A stretch of 43,624 bases of DNA, taken from Mnemiopsis leidyi. Lineage: Eukaryota > Ctenophora > Tentaculata > Lobata > Bolinopsidae. Under the pieces are notes generated by a model. The model was not told where the DNA came from. It was given only the letters and a program-made list of their open reading frames with translations, and searched no databases. A program made the translations under genes and the position numbers. Location: assembly GCA_000226015.1 (NCBI GenBank), contig JH152781.1, positions 42,115 through 85,738 of the forward strand. Direction: 5' to 3'. This document shows positions 36,301 to 43,624 of the stretch, one piece after another; the stretch's first letter is position 1; each line of letters begins with the position of its first letter.

Positions 36301-39300
36301 AATTGCCCTATCGTAATTATAAGAGCTGACCAATTGTTATGAAAAGTGACCAATCGTTATGAAAAGTTGATCAATCGTTATAAAAAGTTTACTAATCGTT
36401 ATAAAAATTGATCAATCGTCATAAAAAGTTTATCAAACGTTATAAAAAGTTTAACAATCGTTATAAAAAAGTTTACCAATAGTTATAAAAAGTTGATCAA
36501 TCGTCATAAAAACTTTAACAATCGTTATAAAAAGTTGATCAATCATCATAAAAATTTGATCAATCGTTATAAAAAGTTTACCAATCGTTATATAAAGTTG
36601 AACCATCGTTAATCAAAAAATTTAACAATCATTATAAAAAGTTTAACAATCGTAATAAATTCTGGTTATCCGAATGTTGTCCGACTGAGAGAAGTTATTT
36701 GCGTAATTTTTGCTAATTTTCGTCACAATCACATTGATGTTAGAGTTGCAGAGTTTGGTCGTGATAATTGAAAGTGGAAAGTTTTTCAGTCGTTGGGCTG
36801 TAATGTTACATGGTTGAACTAGATCAAATACCTGACACTAGGGGGCATGTTCGCATTAAAGAAACACGTGTGATATTCTAGTTTTATGGGCCACTTATTT
36901 AAATGTTTCTTGCTTCAGTTGAAAATACCATTCACGACGAAAAATATATAATACTCTGAAGATATTTTCCGCGACACTCTCGCGAGTTTTACCGCGACAT
37001 TGCAGCGATTTTTACGATTTTTAAGGCGACAATGCCGCGATCTTTGGCATTTTGGCTTGTCACCGTTCCGCGTTTTTTTTGCTCTTTTTTTTACCGCGAC
37101 AAATATTTTCCTTTGGGCTGGAGGCTAGAGCCCAAATTCAAGAAGAAGATAGTTTTATTAAAAACCATATAATATAAGACGTACTGCGTATCGTACTGAC
37201 ATATCGGGGTCCAATCTTAAATCGGTATTTACATTTAGTGACAGATTACTGAATTAGTAACAGATTACTGATTTAGCGACAGATTACTGAATAATATTAT
37301 CAAGTTTACTTACTGATATCATGTTCAATGGTATCACTATTTCAATTATTTTTGTTTAGCAACTATGGCTTAAAACTAGTAATTTAAGAGTTTAACCTGA
37401 TTTTATAGACCATTACACGTGTTATAAGTCAACAAAATCAAATTTGACACTGGGCGATTTGACAGCTGGGGCACCGTCCTCTTTATTCCAGCCCGGCTGG
37501 CCATTAGATCCCTTTTATTTTAATTTTATTTCATCAACCTGCATCTACTATAATATTTAAAGAAGGTCATAGCGCTTTCATTGGGAGATAAACTGAAAAG
37601 CTAAAATTAAATTTACATGACCCGTGTTACGGGTGTCCCCCATCCAGCTTATTATTTCCTCACTTTTATTTTTCCGCTGTTTTATCACGGTCTTTTAACC
37701 ACTGCCACACCTGCCACATGAGCAATGTCCCTCCTGCCCCAGAAAATTATAAAGACTTTTGTCTGTCCTCGAATTCAAGACGGCTCCTTTTCAATCGTTC
37801 GTTTCTCTCGCCACTTGTGCCTGCTCTTGCTCAGAACCACGTGCCCCCATCTATTTTCTTCTTCTTTTCTTCAGTTGTGATCTTTCTTGTGAAATTAATT
37901 AAATTAAAGCATGATGAACAAAGAACGAGATCGAGTGAAGTAATTTCAACCGCATTGATTATTTTAACCATTTCTAGCCTCTCAATTTAAATGTTGGTGG
38001 TACTAAGCTATAACTTATAAGGTGAAAGCAATTTGGAATTATTTTTAAATAAGCTTTATTGATTTGTAAATGCTGTGAAACAACTAAAATCAGAAAAAAG
38101 TATCGTAAAGTAAGTAGGTTTACGCTCTAGAGTCTAGAGAAATAACTTTCTGAAAACAAATTAATTATAGACGTTTGAAAATTGGAATTTTGACAAAAAT
38201 GTAATTCACAAATGCAGAAAAATAGCAAAAGTTTGAAATGATTAATGAAAATTTCAAAAATTCGGATTATCAACATCCAGGATCCGGGACCGGACGCTGC
38301 GGCGGAGGACGGCGGAGTCTTTCTGAATTGTGTTCTGAAAAGCAATTACTTACTTTGTAATTTCGTTCGTCCGTCACTCTTACAGTTTAGAAAGAAAAGT
38401 TCAAATAGAATCAGCCCCTCAAAAAGATTTGAATTACCTAAACATCAGATAGAAATTTACGAAATTAGCAAAAAAAGCATGCAGTTTCTTAACTCTTTGA
38501 TCTTAAGATTTTAAATGTGCCTAAAATCTGAGACAAAATTCGGTGCGACTGATTGCTTTTCAGGTTTTTACAGAAAGACTCCGCAGTATCTCCGCCGCAG
38601 TGTCCATGGTAATGTCAGTATCTTGTGGCTCGGCCGTAGTGTCCACCGCCGCAGCGTCCTCCGCTGCAGTGTCCTATATAATACCCCCAGGATTTTATTT
38701 ACAGGAAGCAGGATTGTTATTGTCGGACTAGAGTATACCAAACCAAACTACACTGATAACACAAGGCGTAAAGTCATCGAGGCGGTTTGTAATCAACTCA
38801 TTTGTCATTAGATTTATGATTTTCAGTTTCGTAAATAAGGTACTGCACCATCAAATCTTCTATAGATCTTGGTACTTTTGCATAACCCCAATTATGAATA
38901 TAGCACCAAAAGCATATTACTAAGTACAAACGGACATAACCAGTAACCACCATACTACGAAAAGTCGTGACACGGACAAGTTTTCGCGTGGTAAGGATCA
39001 ATCCCCAGCATGATTAACAACCCCTGATAACTTCTTAACAATTACTTAACAATTACTTAACAATCAATTAATCAGATAAGTTATCAGGTAAGCTAGGGTG
39101 TGAGACGTGGTACTTGTTAACTGATAACATAAGCTAGTGCCTAGAGAGTTTAACTCCCCGGCCTACCAGGTGAATATAGAACAACTCAGTCCACCTCTGC
39201 CTCACCTCCTACCGCGCTCCATCCGCGACATATACTCTGTTCGTGAGACATCACCATGGCAACTTCTCTCTCTGCTTTCCTTCTGTATTACGCCTCAGTC

Positions 39301-42016
39301 AGTTCCCCAGGGAGCCTATCACACTTTAAAGCAGGTAGTTTGTGTGTGTTATTATTTTAATTATATTTCGGAACTCAGCTGCTTGTTACTTTATTAGATT
39401 CTCCGGTATACACAATTGTTGGACCACGTAATTAATTTGGTCCCGAAATTCCTAATTATACTGTCCTCAGCTTCTTAAGTCTCACCTCTACCTCTGTTTT
39501 TCTACAAAATGAAGTATACCGTTCTCCGTTACATACCTATTAAAGAATTAACACAGTAACAATGCCCAACAGTTGCTACTGCTAAGCCTGGTGAAGACGC
39601 CCCCAATCCAGGACTCTTCCTCCCCGCTCTACCTAGCCACTGCGCACCCTCAGCACTCTCCTTCACTCAACCTTCTCCTCCAGTCTCCTGATACCCTGCT
39701 TTCTGCCCGGGTCCTCACTGTCATGGCTCAGTTAGCTGACTTCAAGGTGGGTTGGGATTTGTTCGTCCAGACTTTCTGGATGATATAATCAATATAACAA
39801 TCATTTATTTTGTATGACGTTTTTTGTGTTAAAATTCTCCCGCTATTCTAATTTTATCTTGATTCCCTTGTTCGGAAATTTCAAGAGATAATTTTTATTA
39901 TTTCTCGCTCTGCTTATTGTTTGACTTTATTCTTTTATTGAACAGGAAGTGAAGGGTATGAACACTCTGTGTGGAAGTAGAGAGGGAGACACGCTCCATG
40001 CCGGCTTGTTCTCCTTTGTGGAAGGTTTGTTAATGACAGTTAGACATTTAGAAAAATAGAACTTGACGGAATCATCTAGAATTGATCCTTGCTTTAACTT
40101 TGGCTACAGTATTTATCTTTGATTTTTTCATACTCTTTTATTCCTGTACTACATTTAGTGGCTGGGTGGCGCAGAGCTTAGAACTTCCATTCCAGAGAAC
40201 CAGGGTTCGAATCCTTATGCTACCCAGACACAGGATGAGCGTCTTTGACGCTCTGTTAAGGACTCAGTTGGGTCTATGCAGCCCCCCCCCCCTCCGTTCG
40301 ACTCAGCCAAATGAACAGGAAACCGTGATTTAGCGTTAAATGAGTAGATACGCTAGCGGTAGAGTAGTAGCTAACCCTCTTAACTCTCTCTCTTTCTAAA
40401 GGAGGGGTAGCTCTAGTAGGTGATGTGGATCTACTGAAGAAGGAAGAGAGAGTTCTGTTATCTACCACCCTTCAAAACAGGGCTATTATCATTGGGAAGA
40501 AGAAAACTGAAGTAAGAATCTTGACATCTTTTGACTTCGTATTTTTGGTATGTCATTAGCCAAGGAAATTCTAAGACGGTTGGTTTATTTACTCTGTCAG
40601 ATATGATATAACTCTTTACTTTGAATGAATATAAGTGGATTAGGATACATTCCATAAATTCAACATAAACCCCAGATATTTCCACTGAAATGTGCAGTTT
40701 GGGGATTTCAATCTGAAACATCTAAGAAGTCTGTAACTCCATGTTCTTGGGACATTGTCTACAAGGTGAGTCATTACAGCTTTACTTATTTCTTAACCCT
40801 AATTAGCAGCTTAATTAGCAGCTTAATTAGCAGTTGAACTACAGGTTATTTTGTTTTTTGTGAACGGTTTTCGTGGGAAGTGCAAATCTGCTTTGACACG
40901 TGACAGATATCGATAAACGTTCTCACATGTCACAAAAAATTATCGACACCTATTTTTTGTTCAGCTATCCAAGTCACACAATACTGCCCTCAACAATCTG
41001 AACCTGCCAGTAATCACGTGATATCACGTTACGTGTGTGTTACAGGTTCCTAGAGAATGTGACGAGCTGGCTGTATTGGAAAGCATTATGGAGGAGAGGA
41101 ATGACAGTTTGTTACCAGAAGTCGATGTTAAAGCTTACATCGCCCTGGCCTCTACTTTGACGGCCCAGGTTCATATTTCTATTGTGCTGCTCAACAGCAA
41201 CTTTACAGCTTTGTGTTTGGACGATAGAAATACTCTTTTTTATTGTTGATTAATGTAAATACATGGCTTGCTAACTGCCAACATTTCTTTAATCCTGTAC
41301 AGTTTGACGATAGTTGTACAAAGCTGATTGCTGGTTACTGTCAAGCGTCAAAGTCTGTGCGCTATGGAAGTGACTGTGAGCTGCCTCCCCATGCTTATTA
41401 TACTTTGCACTTGTTGGCGGGAAATCATGCTAGAATAAATTTAAGGGATATCGTAAGTTAAAAAGTTACACTCCTGCTGAAGTGCACCTTTCGACAATGC
41501 TTTTCAAAATGAACGCCGTCTATTGCTTCATGTAAATGTGCTTAAACTAGTTATAAATACATCACTACTACAGGTATTGGATGTCGATGCTGTAGCTGCT
41601 ATCAAACTGTACGAAGAGTGTTTGTTGTCTTCTCAGTATTACTCCTCTGTAGACTTAAAACCATCGCCCCACATTAATCTAGGTTTCTGAGAACTTTACT
41701 GTTCGCACTTATGATATTAGTTTATTTATTTTCATTGAACCATCTGTGTTAAACGTTTAAATCATATTTTTGACAATTCTTTATCTGCCTAACTCTTAAA
41801 TTTCCGAAACCCAGCTCTCTGAACATTGCTGCGAGTAAAATAGTTGATTAAAATTTTAATCTAATTAGTACTGAACAATAATCAAGATACTTTCAAGGTG
41901 AGGAGGACGAGTATTTAGGAGAGTGTGTGGACACAACTATGGAGCAGTTTTACTCAAAGTTGGTACAGTTCTGTACAACTCATGTTGCTGGTTTTACAGT
42001 GAACAACGAGGACTGA
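26971..42016 (+). CDS. MCMDC2: MCMDC2 (MCM domain-containing protein 2), 16 exons
   Basis: Exons: 26971-27045, 27200-27328, 28916-29032, 29175-29290, 29633-29762, 29906-29999, 38705-38784, 39170-39334, 39573-39746, 39946-40024, 40402-40511, 40676-40765, 41046-41168, 41303-41452, 41574-41682, 41898-42016. They sum to 1,860 bp (619 codons plus TGA) with all phases consistent; human MCMDC2 is somewhat longer. Similarity to vertebrate MCMDC2 runs from the N-terminus through the zinc-binding pairs and MCM-type OB segment to the C-terminal lid. In mice MCMDC2 acts in meiotic double-strand-break repair; Drosophila mei-217/mei-218 are the fly relatives. The protein would be nuclear in germ cells. The motor is degenerate (no Walker A Lys, no Walker B Asp-Glu), as in the family. 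Intron 2 uses a GC donor. Intron 6 (8.7 kb) hosts an antisense gene. Confidence 0.85.
27329..28915 (+). other. MCMDC2 intron 2 (GC-AG)
   Basis: 1.6 kb, AT-rich. On the minus strand near 28100-28172 a tRNA-like A box (TAGCTCAGTTGAG, complement of 28156-28168) is followed by a decayed remainder, perhaps an old SINE. Open frames such as 27424-27714 (+) do not resemble proteins. Confidence 0.5.
28916..29999 (+). CDS. MCMDC2: MCMDC2 exons 3-6: OB-type region with zinc-binding Cys pairs
   Basis: Exons 28916-29032, 29175-29290, 29633-29762 and 29906-29999 (residues 69-220). Exon 4 has VIAVRDPVSYTQSTKYSC and a Cx4C pair (C131, C136); exon 5 has LRCSFCNE, a CxxC pair (C164, C167). Both spacings agree with vertebrate MCMDC2 and would form the zinc finger of MCM N-domains. 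Exon 6 has VIVRDELINQVILG, the counterpart of the FLRDESVNKMNIG segment. Intron 4 contains a minus-strand SINE (29335-29580). Confidence 0.85.
29335..29580 (-). mobile_element. tRNA-derived SINE in MCMDC2 intron 4
   Basis: Read on the minus strand, the head has an A box TGGAGCAGTGGTA (complement of 29555-29567) and a B box GGTTCGATTTC (complement of 29513-29523) at tRNA-like spacing, followed by about 170 bp of unrelated body. The long minus-strand open frame over this stretch is incidental. Confidence 0.65.
30361..30640. repeat. Foldback repeat with two perfect palindromes
   Basis: ATCTTGCCATTTGGGCCC (30498-30515) and its exact complement (30519-30536) are separated by GAA. TTTTGTGCAC|GTGCACAAAA (30549-30568) is a perfect 20 bp palindrome. 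A (GTAC)n run lies at 30631-30652. The preceding 120 bp are CGGGA-rich. Probably a non-autonomous foldback element. Confidence 0.6.
30639..30908 (+). other. Assembly gap flanked by identical 130 bp sequence
   Basis: Ten N at 30769-30778. The 130 bp before the gap (30639-30768) and after it (30779-30908) are identical base for base. This is the usual mark of a gap where the same DNA was placed twice, so the real sequence is probably shorter or contains a longer (GTAC)n run. Confidence 0.9.
31698..31740. repeat. Perfect 21-bp inverted repeat, 1-nt spacer
   Basis: ATTTGATAGCTAAAATCTCAG (31698-31718) is followed, after one C, by its exact complement (31720-31740). It could extrude as a cruciform. 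It sits just before a CGCGA-rich repeat. Confidence 0.85.
31755..31850. repeat. CGCGA-rich interspersed repeat (copy 1)
   Basis: Irregular repetition of TCGCGGAA, ATCGCGATT and TTCGCGATTT. Similar patches lie at 36120-36250 and 36955-37105. Probably one dispersed repeat family. Confidence 0.5.
32075..32119. repeat. Imperfect hairpin containing CCAAT/ATTGG
   Basis: ACCAATCAGAAGCTAGAAA (32075-32093) pairs with TTTCTAGCTTCTCATTGGT (32101-32119) with one mismatch. A TATATAAAC sequence follows at about 32144. It lies just beyond the 3' end of the antisense Ig-like gene. Confidence 0.6.
32223..32314 (-). CDS. Exon 5 of the nested gene: basic C-terminal tail
   Basis: Acceptor AATATTTCAG, enters in phase 1, encodes 29 residues (SELSFELGESKIESELKPIK, then KVKKHFKSLW-type end) and stops at TGA (32225-32223). 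The plus-strand open frame over the same stretch is incidental. Confidence 0.65.
32223..35405 (-). CDS. Secreted protein with two tandem Ig-like domains, nested antisense in MCMDC2 intron 6
   Basis: Five exons on the minus strand: 35405-35351, 34171-34118, 33760-33407, 33045-32692, 32314-32223. They sum to 909 bp (302 codons plus TGA). All introns are phase 1, the hallmark of shuffled extracellular modules. Residues 1-18 form a signal peptide (MIWIQVSLAVLLSCFSSC). Residues 19-36 are a linker resembling the end of the domain repeat. Residues 37-154 and 155-272 are two copies of one domain, and 273-302 are a basic tail (ending KHFKSLW). The domain has GQGSSITCSI and Y-I-x-C-T-S-Y landmarks of Ig B and F strands and several N-x-T/S glycosylation sites (NGT, NET, NST). 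There is no membrane segment or GPI-like end, so it is probably secreted. The family is not recognised; the Ig assignment is moderate, the gene structure stronger. Confidence 0.72.
32440..32596. repeat. AGACACCTCC repeats in the nested gene's last intron
   Basis: AAGGAGGTGTCT (32448) faces AGACACCTCCTT (32499), and two more GACACCTCC copies follow at 32549 and 32570. A short foldback-type repeat. Confidence 0.5.
32692..33045 (-). CDS. Exon 4 of the nested gene: Ig-like domain, second copy
   Basis: 354 bp, phase 1-1, offset exactly 715 bp from the first copy, so the duplication included intron DNA. It has a fifth Cys (FKKC where the first copy has FNKS). The intron between the copies has diverged more than the exons. 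Confidence 0.72.
33407..33760 (-). CDS. Exon 3 of the nested gene: Ig-like domain, first copy
   Basis: 354 bp, phase 1-1, 118 residues. It contains four Cys (ITC, DLC, PWC, IKC). It is about 94% identical in DNA to the downstream copy; differences are listed under findings. Acceptor and donor (CAG|GTCATT) are shared by both copies. Confidence 0.72.
34118..34171 (-). CDS. Exon 2 of the nested gene: 17-codon linker
   Basis: Acceptor TATTTCAG, donor CACAG|GTATAG, phase 1-1. It encodes SRVLINLRSDDFSGNGT, which recalls the last residues of the domain exon (WISLRPDNSTDNN) and may be the remnant of a third, truncated copy. Confidence 0.6.
34620..35190 (+). repeat. Degenerate repeat with GGTTTTTGGGCTT units
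   Basis: At least three diverged copies of a block of about 110 bp carry GGTTTTTGGGCTTC, a GTCAYMATYGGATTCGCCGT core and GGTCTAACTT (near 34636, 34799 and 34911), with a partial copy at 35159. Open frames across it are not protein-like. It lies in the first intron of the nested gene. Confidence 0.6.
35351..35405 (-). CDS. Exon 1 of the nested gene: signal peptide
   Basis: ATG at 35405-35403, 18 codons, then donor G|GTAAGT. The core VSLAVLL is short but typical for secretion. It ends in phase 1, fitting the next exon. Confidence 0.7.
36120..36250. repeat. CGCGACAAATCGCGAT repeat patch (copy 2)
   Basis: Several units of the CGCGACAAATCGCGAT type with drift. Same family as the patches near 31755 and 36955. 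Confidence 0.5.
36329..36660 (+). repeat. Minisatellite, unit about 20-21 bp, about 16 copies
   Basis: Tandem units of the form TTGATCAATCGTTATAAAAAG with alternation of TTGATC and TTTAAC/TTTACC starts, which hints at a higher-order 42 bp unit. Confidence 0.92.
36955..37105. repeat. CGCGACA repeat patch (copy 3)
   Basis: CCGCGACACTCTCGCGAG, ACCGCGACATTGCAGCGAT and ACCGCGACAAATATTTTCC units in tandem with drift. Confidence 0.5.
37238..37294 (+). repeat. Three tandem 19-bp units
   Basis: AGTGACAGATTACTGAATT and two close variants in direct succession. Confidence 0.85.
38292..38605. mobile_element. Possible foldback element just upstream of MCMDC2 exon 7
   Basis: GGACGCTGCGGCGGAGGAC...AGTCTTTCTG (38292-38325) is matched in inverted orientation by CAGAAAGACTCCGC...CCGCAGTGTCC (38571-38605), with a few differences. 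A further CGCCGCAGCGTCCTCCGC copy lies at about 38647. GC-rich arms in AT-rich DNA suggest a MITE-like insert; no clear target duplication was found. Confidence 0.45.
38705..39746 (+). CDS. MCMDC2: MCMDC2 exons 7-9: end of N-domain and start of AAA-like region
   Basis: Exon 7 (38705-38784) restores the split Gly of exon 6 and gives GSRIVIVGLEYT, matching GNEYKIIGIP of the vertebrate protein. Exon 8 (39170-39334) contains SPWQLLSLLSFCITPQSVPQ and GAYHTLKQ, a well-conserved family block. Exon 9 (39573-39746) begins LLLLSLVKT and has QSPDTLLSARVL where true MCMs have the Walker A loop; the catalytic Lys is absent, as in other MCMDC2 proteins. Confidence 0.88.
39946..40765 (+). CDS. MCMDC2: MCMDC2 exons 10-12: degenerate ATPase core
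   Basis: Exon 10 (39946-40024) GDTLHAGLFSFVEG and exon 11 (40402-40511) GGVALVGDVDLLKKEE form the pre-sensor and Walker B-like segment (residues 387-396). The acidic Walker B pair is replaced by Gly-Asp. Exon 12 (40676-40765) begins IFPLKCAVWGF, matching the family's FPVQCSFWSF. The acceptor at 40675 (CCCCAG) is the correct one; a later AG at 40697 would put the exon in the wrong frame and hit a stop. Intron 10 contains a tRNA-type SINE. Confidence 0.88.
40162..40345 (+). mobile_element. tRNA-derived SINE in MCMDC2 intron 10
   Basis: The first 66 bp (40162-40227) fold as a tRNA: acceptor arms CTGGGTG and TACCCAG, A box TGGCGCAGAGC (40167-40177) and perfect B box GGTTCGAATCC (40204-40214). 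The anticodon arm is poor and there is a non-tRNA body with an 11-C run (40282-40292), so this is a SINE, not a working tRNA gene. The 3' limit is uncertain. Confidence 0.65.
41046..42016 (+). CDS. MCMDC2: MCMDC2 exons 13-16: C-terminal lid and stop
   Basis: Exons 41046-41168, 41303-41452, 41574-41682 and 41898-42016 (residues 454-619). Landmarks: IAGYCQASKSVR, HLLAGNHARINLRDIVLDVD (the MCM C-terminal helical domain; vertebrates have SEAHARLNLRNKVLKEDV) and the ending YLGECVDTTMEQFYSKL, matching the family's final helix. The stop TGA is at 42014-42016. An ATTAAA at 42153-42158 is the nearest poly(A)-like signal. Confidence 0.9.
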
Positions 42017-42289
42017 TGTATACGATACTTTCTACACCTGACTTGACGATCACTAATGTAATAGGGATTGTAAAAGTTATTGTAAAATTGTATTTATGTA
42101 AAATATAATGTTTCAATGTACTTTGTTAGCACTCTGAAGTGACTGTTTCAGAATTAAATTTCATGGAAATTTCAATTTACATTGATTTTTAGTTTCTGTT
42201 TTTCAATTATGTGGCTATTAATTAAATTTGTTCTATTTTTGTTTGATACCTCGCTGTTCGCCTTCTCCTCTCTCAAAATCACGTAAAAG

Positions 42290-42430
42290 TTGCGCGCGAA
42301 CGCCAAACGTTTCTCTTGTGATACAGCATGAGCATGGTCGAGTTTGCGCGCGGCGTTTTTGGTAACTAAGATCGATCATTGACAGATCGCGTCGAACCGC
42401 GCGCTAAAATCATACTTATAACATATAAAA
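42290..42430. other. GC-rich partial palindrome downstream of MCMDC2
   Basis: GCGCGCGAACGCCAAACG and TTTGCGCGCGGCGTTTTTGG lie in inverted orientation about 50 bp apart. Probably another small foldback insert beside element A copy 3. Confidence 0.35.
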
Positions 42431-42502
42431 TCAACGGGCGATGCGCGTCTAGAAATGCGTGACAGCGCGTGATGGCCGCGACAGTAGGTTATCAACCTAC
42501 AA
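42431..42502 (+). mobile_element. Short element A, copy 3
   Basis: 72 bp, with the AATTTCTTCGGCCAG segment of copy 5 deleted. It is flanked by ATATAAAA (42423-42430 and 42503-42510). Confidence 0.72.
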
Positions 42503-42611
42503 ATATAAAAGCGAACTGTGTTTTAATTGCCTTGCGTTGCGACCCATTTTCGGGGGGCTTCGCGGCAGCAGGTTAGACAACGTCTGACAATGTTTTAAAA
42601 CGTACTATGTC

Positions 42612-42699
42612 GTAGGTTGATAACCTACTGTCGCGGCCATCACGCGCTCTCACGCATTTCTGGCCTGGCGAAGAAATTTTAGACGCGCATCGCCCGTGA
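42612..42699 (-). mobile_element. Short element A, copy 4
   Basis: A minus-strand copy ending in the GTAGGTT-GAT-AACCTAC hairpin. The 5' end has changed (CGCCCGTGA instead of CGCCCGTTGA on the plus strand) and no target duplication is visible. With copy 3 it makes an inverted pair about 110 bp apart. Confidence 0.65.
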
Positions 42700-42946
42700 A
42701 AAGGGTCACAACAAAATATGAAATTTAGTTTATTTTTATTTCTTTCGGAAACGGTTTTCCCAACAGCGGCTAAGGCGTGATGTGCTCATTGTTTTTTAAT
42801 TAAGTCCCCCCGAAATTTCGAGTATGTAGTCAAAGTGACTGTTAGTACTTAGTAGCCTACCCCACTAAGCACTAATGATATGATAAAGTAGTAATTAATA
42901 ATTATAGTAAAAAGAAGGAAGGTGAGGTATTAAGGTTACAGTATTA

Positions 42947-43032
42947 TCAACGGGCGATGCGCGTCTAGAATTTCTTCGGCCAGAAATGCGTGACAGCGCG
43001 TGATGGCCGCGACAGTAGGTTATCAACCTACA
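42947..43032 (+). mobile_element. Short element A, copy 5
   Basis: 86 bp, the best reference copy, TCAACGGGCG...CAACCTACA. It is flanked by a perfect 9 bp direct repeat ACAGTATTA (42938-42946 and 43033-43041). Confidence 0.82.
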
Positions 43033-43178
43033 ACAGTATTAAAAGTGGATTAAAATGTGATTTCCAATCAAAGCTTTTCGTTGTATTCGTCAGGATTCTG
43101 TTTCGTTGAGTTGTACCTCGTCTTTAAGTAGTGCCGTCTCTGCACGTGATGGAATCTCGTTGGCAAGCGATCAAGATT

Positions 43179-43624
43179 GGGAATGCAAAACACTATGAGC
43201 GAGGATGAACCTACATCGGAACCACTCAAACCCCGGCAACATAATGGCACCGCCACTCAAAGTCAACTAACATCTAAAGATATGTGCAGATGGATATTTC
43301 TACTGTGTAATCTGCCCCAAATGCAGTGAATTCTATGTAGGGTAGTGCAAAACACTACGAGTGAGGATGAACCTACATGGGAACCACTCAAACCCCAGCA
43401 ACATAATGGCACCGCCACTCAAAGTCAACCAACATCTAAAGACATGAGCAGATGGACATTTCTACTGTATAATCTGCCCCAAATGCAGTGAGTTCTATGT
43501 AGGGGAATGCAAAACAGTACGAGCGAGGATGAACCTACATCGGAACCACTCAAACCCTGGCAACATAATGACACCACCACTCAAAATCAACCAACATCTA
43601 AAGACATGTGCAGATAGACTATTT
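43179..43624 (+). pseudogene. Tandem array of a decayed GIY-YIG module (Penelope-type), 162-bp period
   Basis: The block starting TGCAAAACA recurs at 43184, 43346 and 43508, an exact 162 bp (54-codon) period, and runs off the window. The unit reads YCIICPKCSEFYVGECK, then VRARMNLHRNHSNP, then INQHLKTCAD. This fits the GIY-YIG nuclease of Penelope-like elements, whose signature is a Y-x-I-x-C-x2-C cluster followed by YVGE, a catalytic Arg and a His. Copies 1 and 2 carry stop codons (for example TAG after FYVG and TGA after HLKT); the third, partial copy is open. The reverse transcriptase is not seen in the window. Confidence 0.62.

Larger units (their letters stand above)
35406..38704. other. 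Remainder of MCMDC2 intron 6, upstream of the nested gene
   Basis: Holds the promoter side of the antisense gene, two CGCGA-rich patches, two tandem repeats and an inverted-repeat element. Open frames such as 37718-37990 and 38245-38514 (+) do not resemble proteins. No further exon recognised. Confidence 0.5.

Noticed and set aside
40162..40227. Functional tRNA gene
   Set aside because: A and B boxes and acceptor stem are good, but the D and anticodon arms pair poorly and a SINE-like body follows.
40697..40736. Alternative MCMDC2 exon 12 starting after the AG at 40697
   Set aside because: It reads into a TAA within 13 codons. The acceptor at 40675 keeps phase and restores the family motif FPLKCAVWGF.
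42947..43032. Element A as a Helitron or hammerhead-type retrozyme
   Set aside because: It begins with TC and has a 3' hairpin, but lacks the CTRR end and has 8-10 bp target duplications, which Helitrons do not make. No CTGANGA...GAAA ribozyme core is present.
43068..43256. 62-codon minus-strand open frame
   Set aside because: It overlaps the GIY-YIG array in the wrong strand and resembles no known protein.

Overview
The window is animal genomic DNA. Two ancient animal gene families are split by GT-AG introns, a third gene is nested antisense inside an intron, and the rest is repeat-rich and AT-leaning. Nothing identifies the species; tRNA-type SINEs, a Penelope-type GIY-YIG relic and large introns suggest an invertebrate. 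No operons, Shine-Dalgarno sites or CRISPR arrays are present. Exons below were assembled by hand from splice sites, reading phase and family similarity.

Region 1-5.6 kb is non-coding apart from a (CA)n tract and a regular array of inverted CCAAT boxes (2.07-2.33 kb) that looks like a promoter. Region 5.64-23.5 kb (+) is a 16-exon gene. Exons 1-5 encode a complete p190RhoGAP-type GTPase domain (ARHGAP35/ARHGAP5 family). The later exons, instead of the FF and RhoGAP domains expected, encode a polybasic stretch and a long Ser/Pro-rich tail with five Y-x-N motifs and repeated L-P-P-R motifs. An 8.5 kb intron divides the gene and the phase across it does not match, so at least one exon is missing from my model.

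Region 24.9-26.24 kb is a nested cluster of very short mobile elements, several with 7-10 bp flanking direct repeats. Region 26.97-42.02 kb (+) is an apparently complete 16-exon MCMDC2 gene (619 codons plus stop), a meiotic MCM-like protein with a degenerate ATPase. Its 8.7 kb intron 6 holds a complete five-exon gene on the minus strand (35.4-32.2 kb) for a 302-residue secreted protein: signal peptide, short linker, two tandemly duplicated Ig-like domains of 118 residues and a basic tail. The same intron carries a 10-N assembly gap flanked by an identical 130 bp sequence, minisatellites and hairpins.

Region 42.3-43.04 kb has three more copies of the short element. From 43.18 kb to the end runs a 162 bp-period tandem array whose unit encodes a decayed GIY-YIG endonuclease module of Penelope type.

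The three genes have no evident joint function. The GTPase-tail protein looks like a membrane or signalling scaffold, MCMDC2 acts in meiotic recombination, and the nested gene encodes a secreted recognition-like protein.
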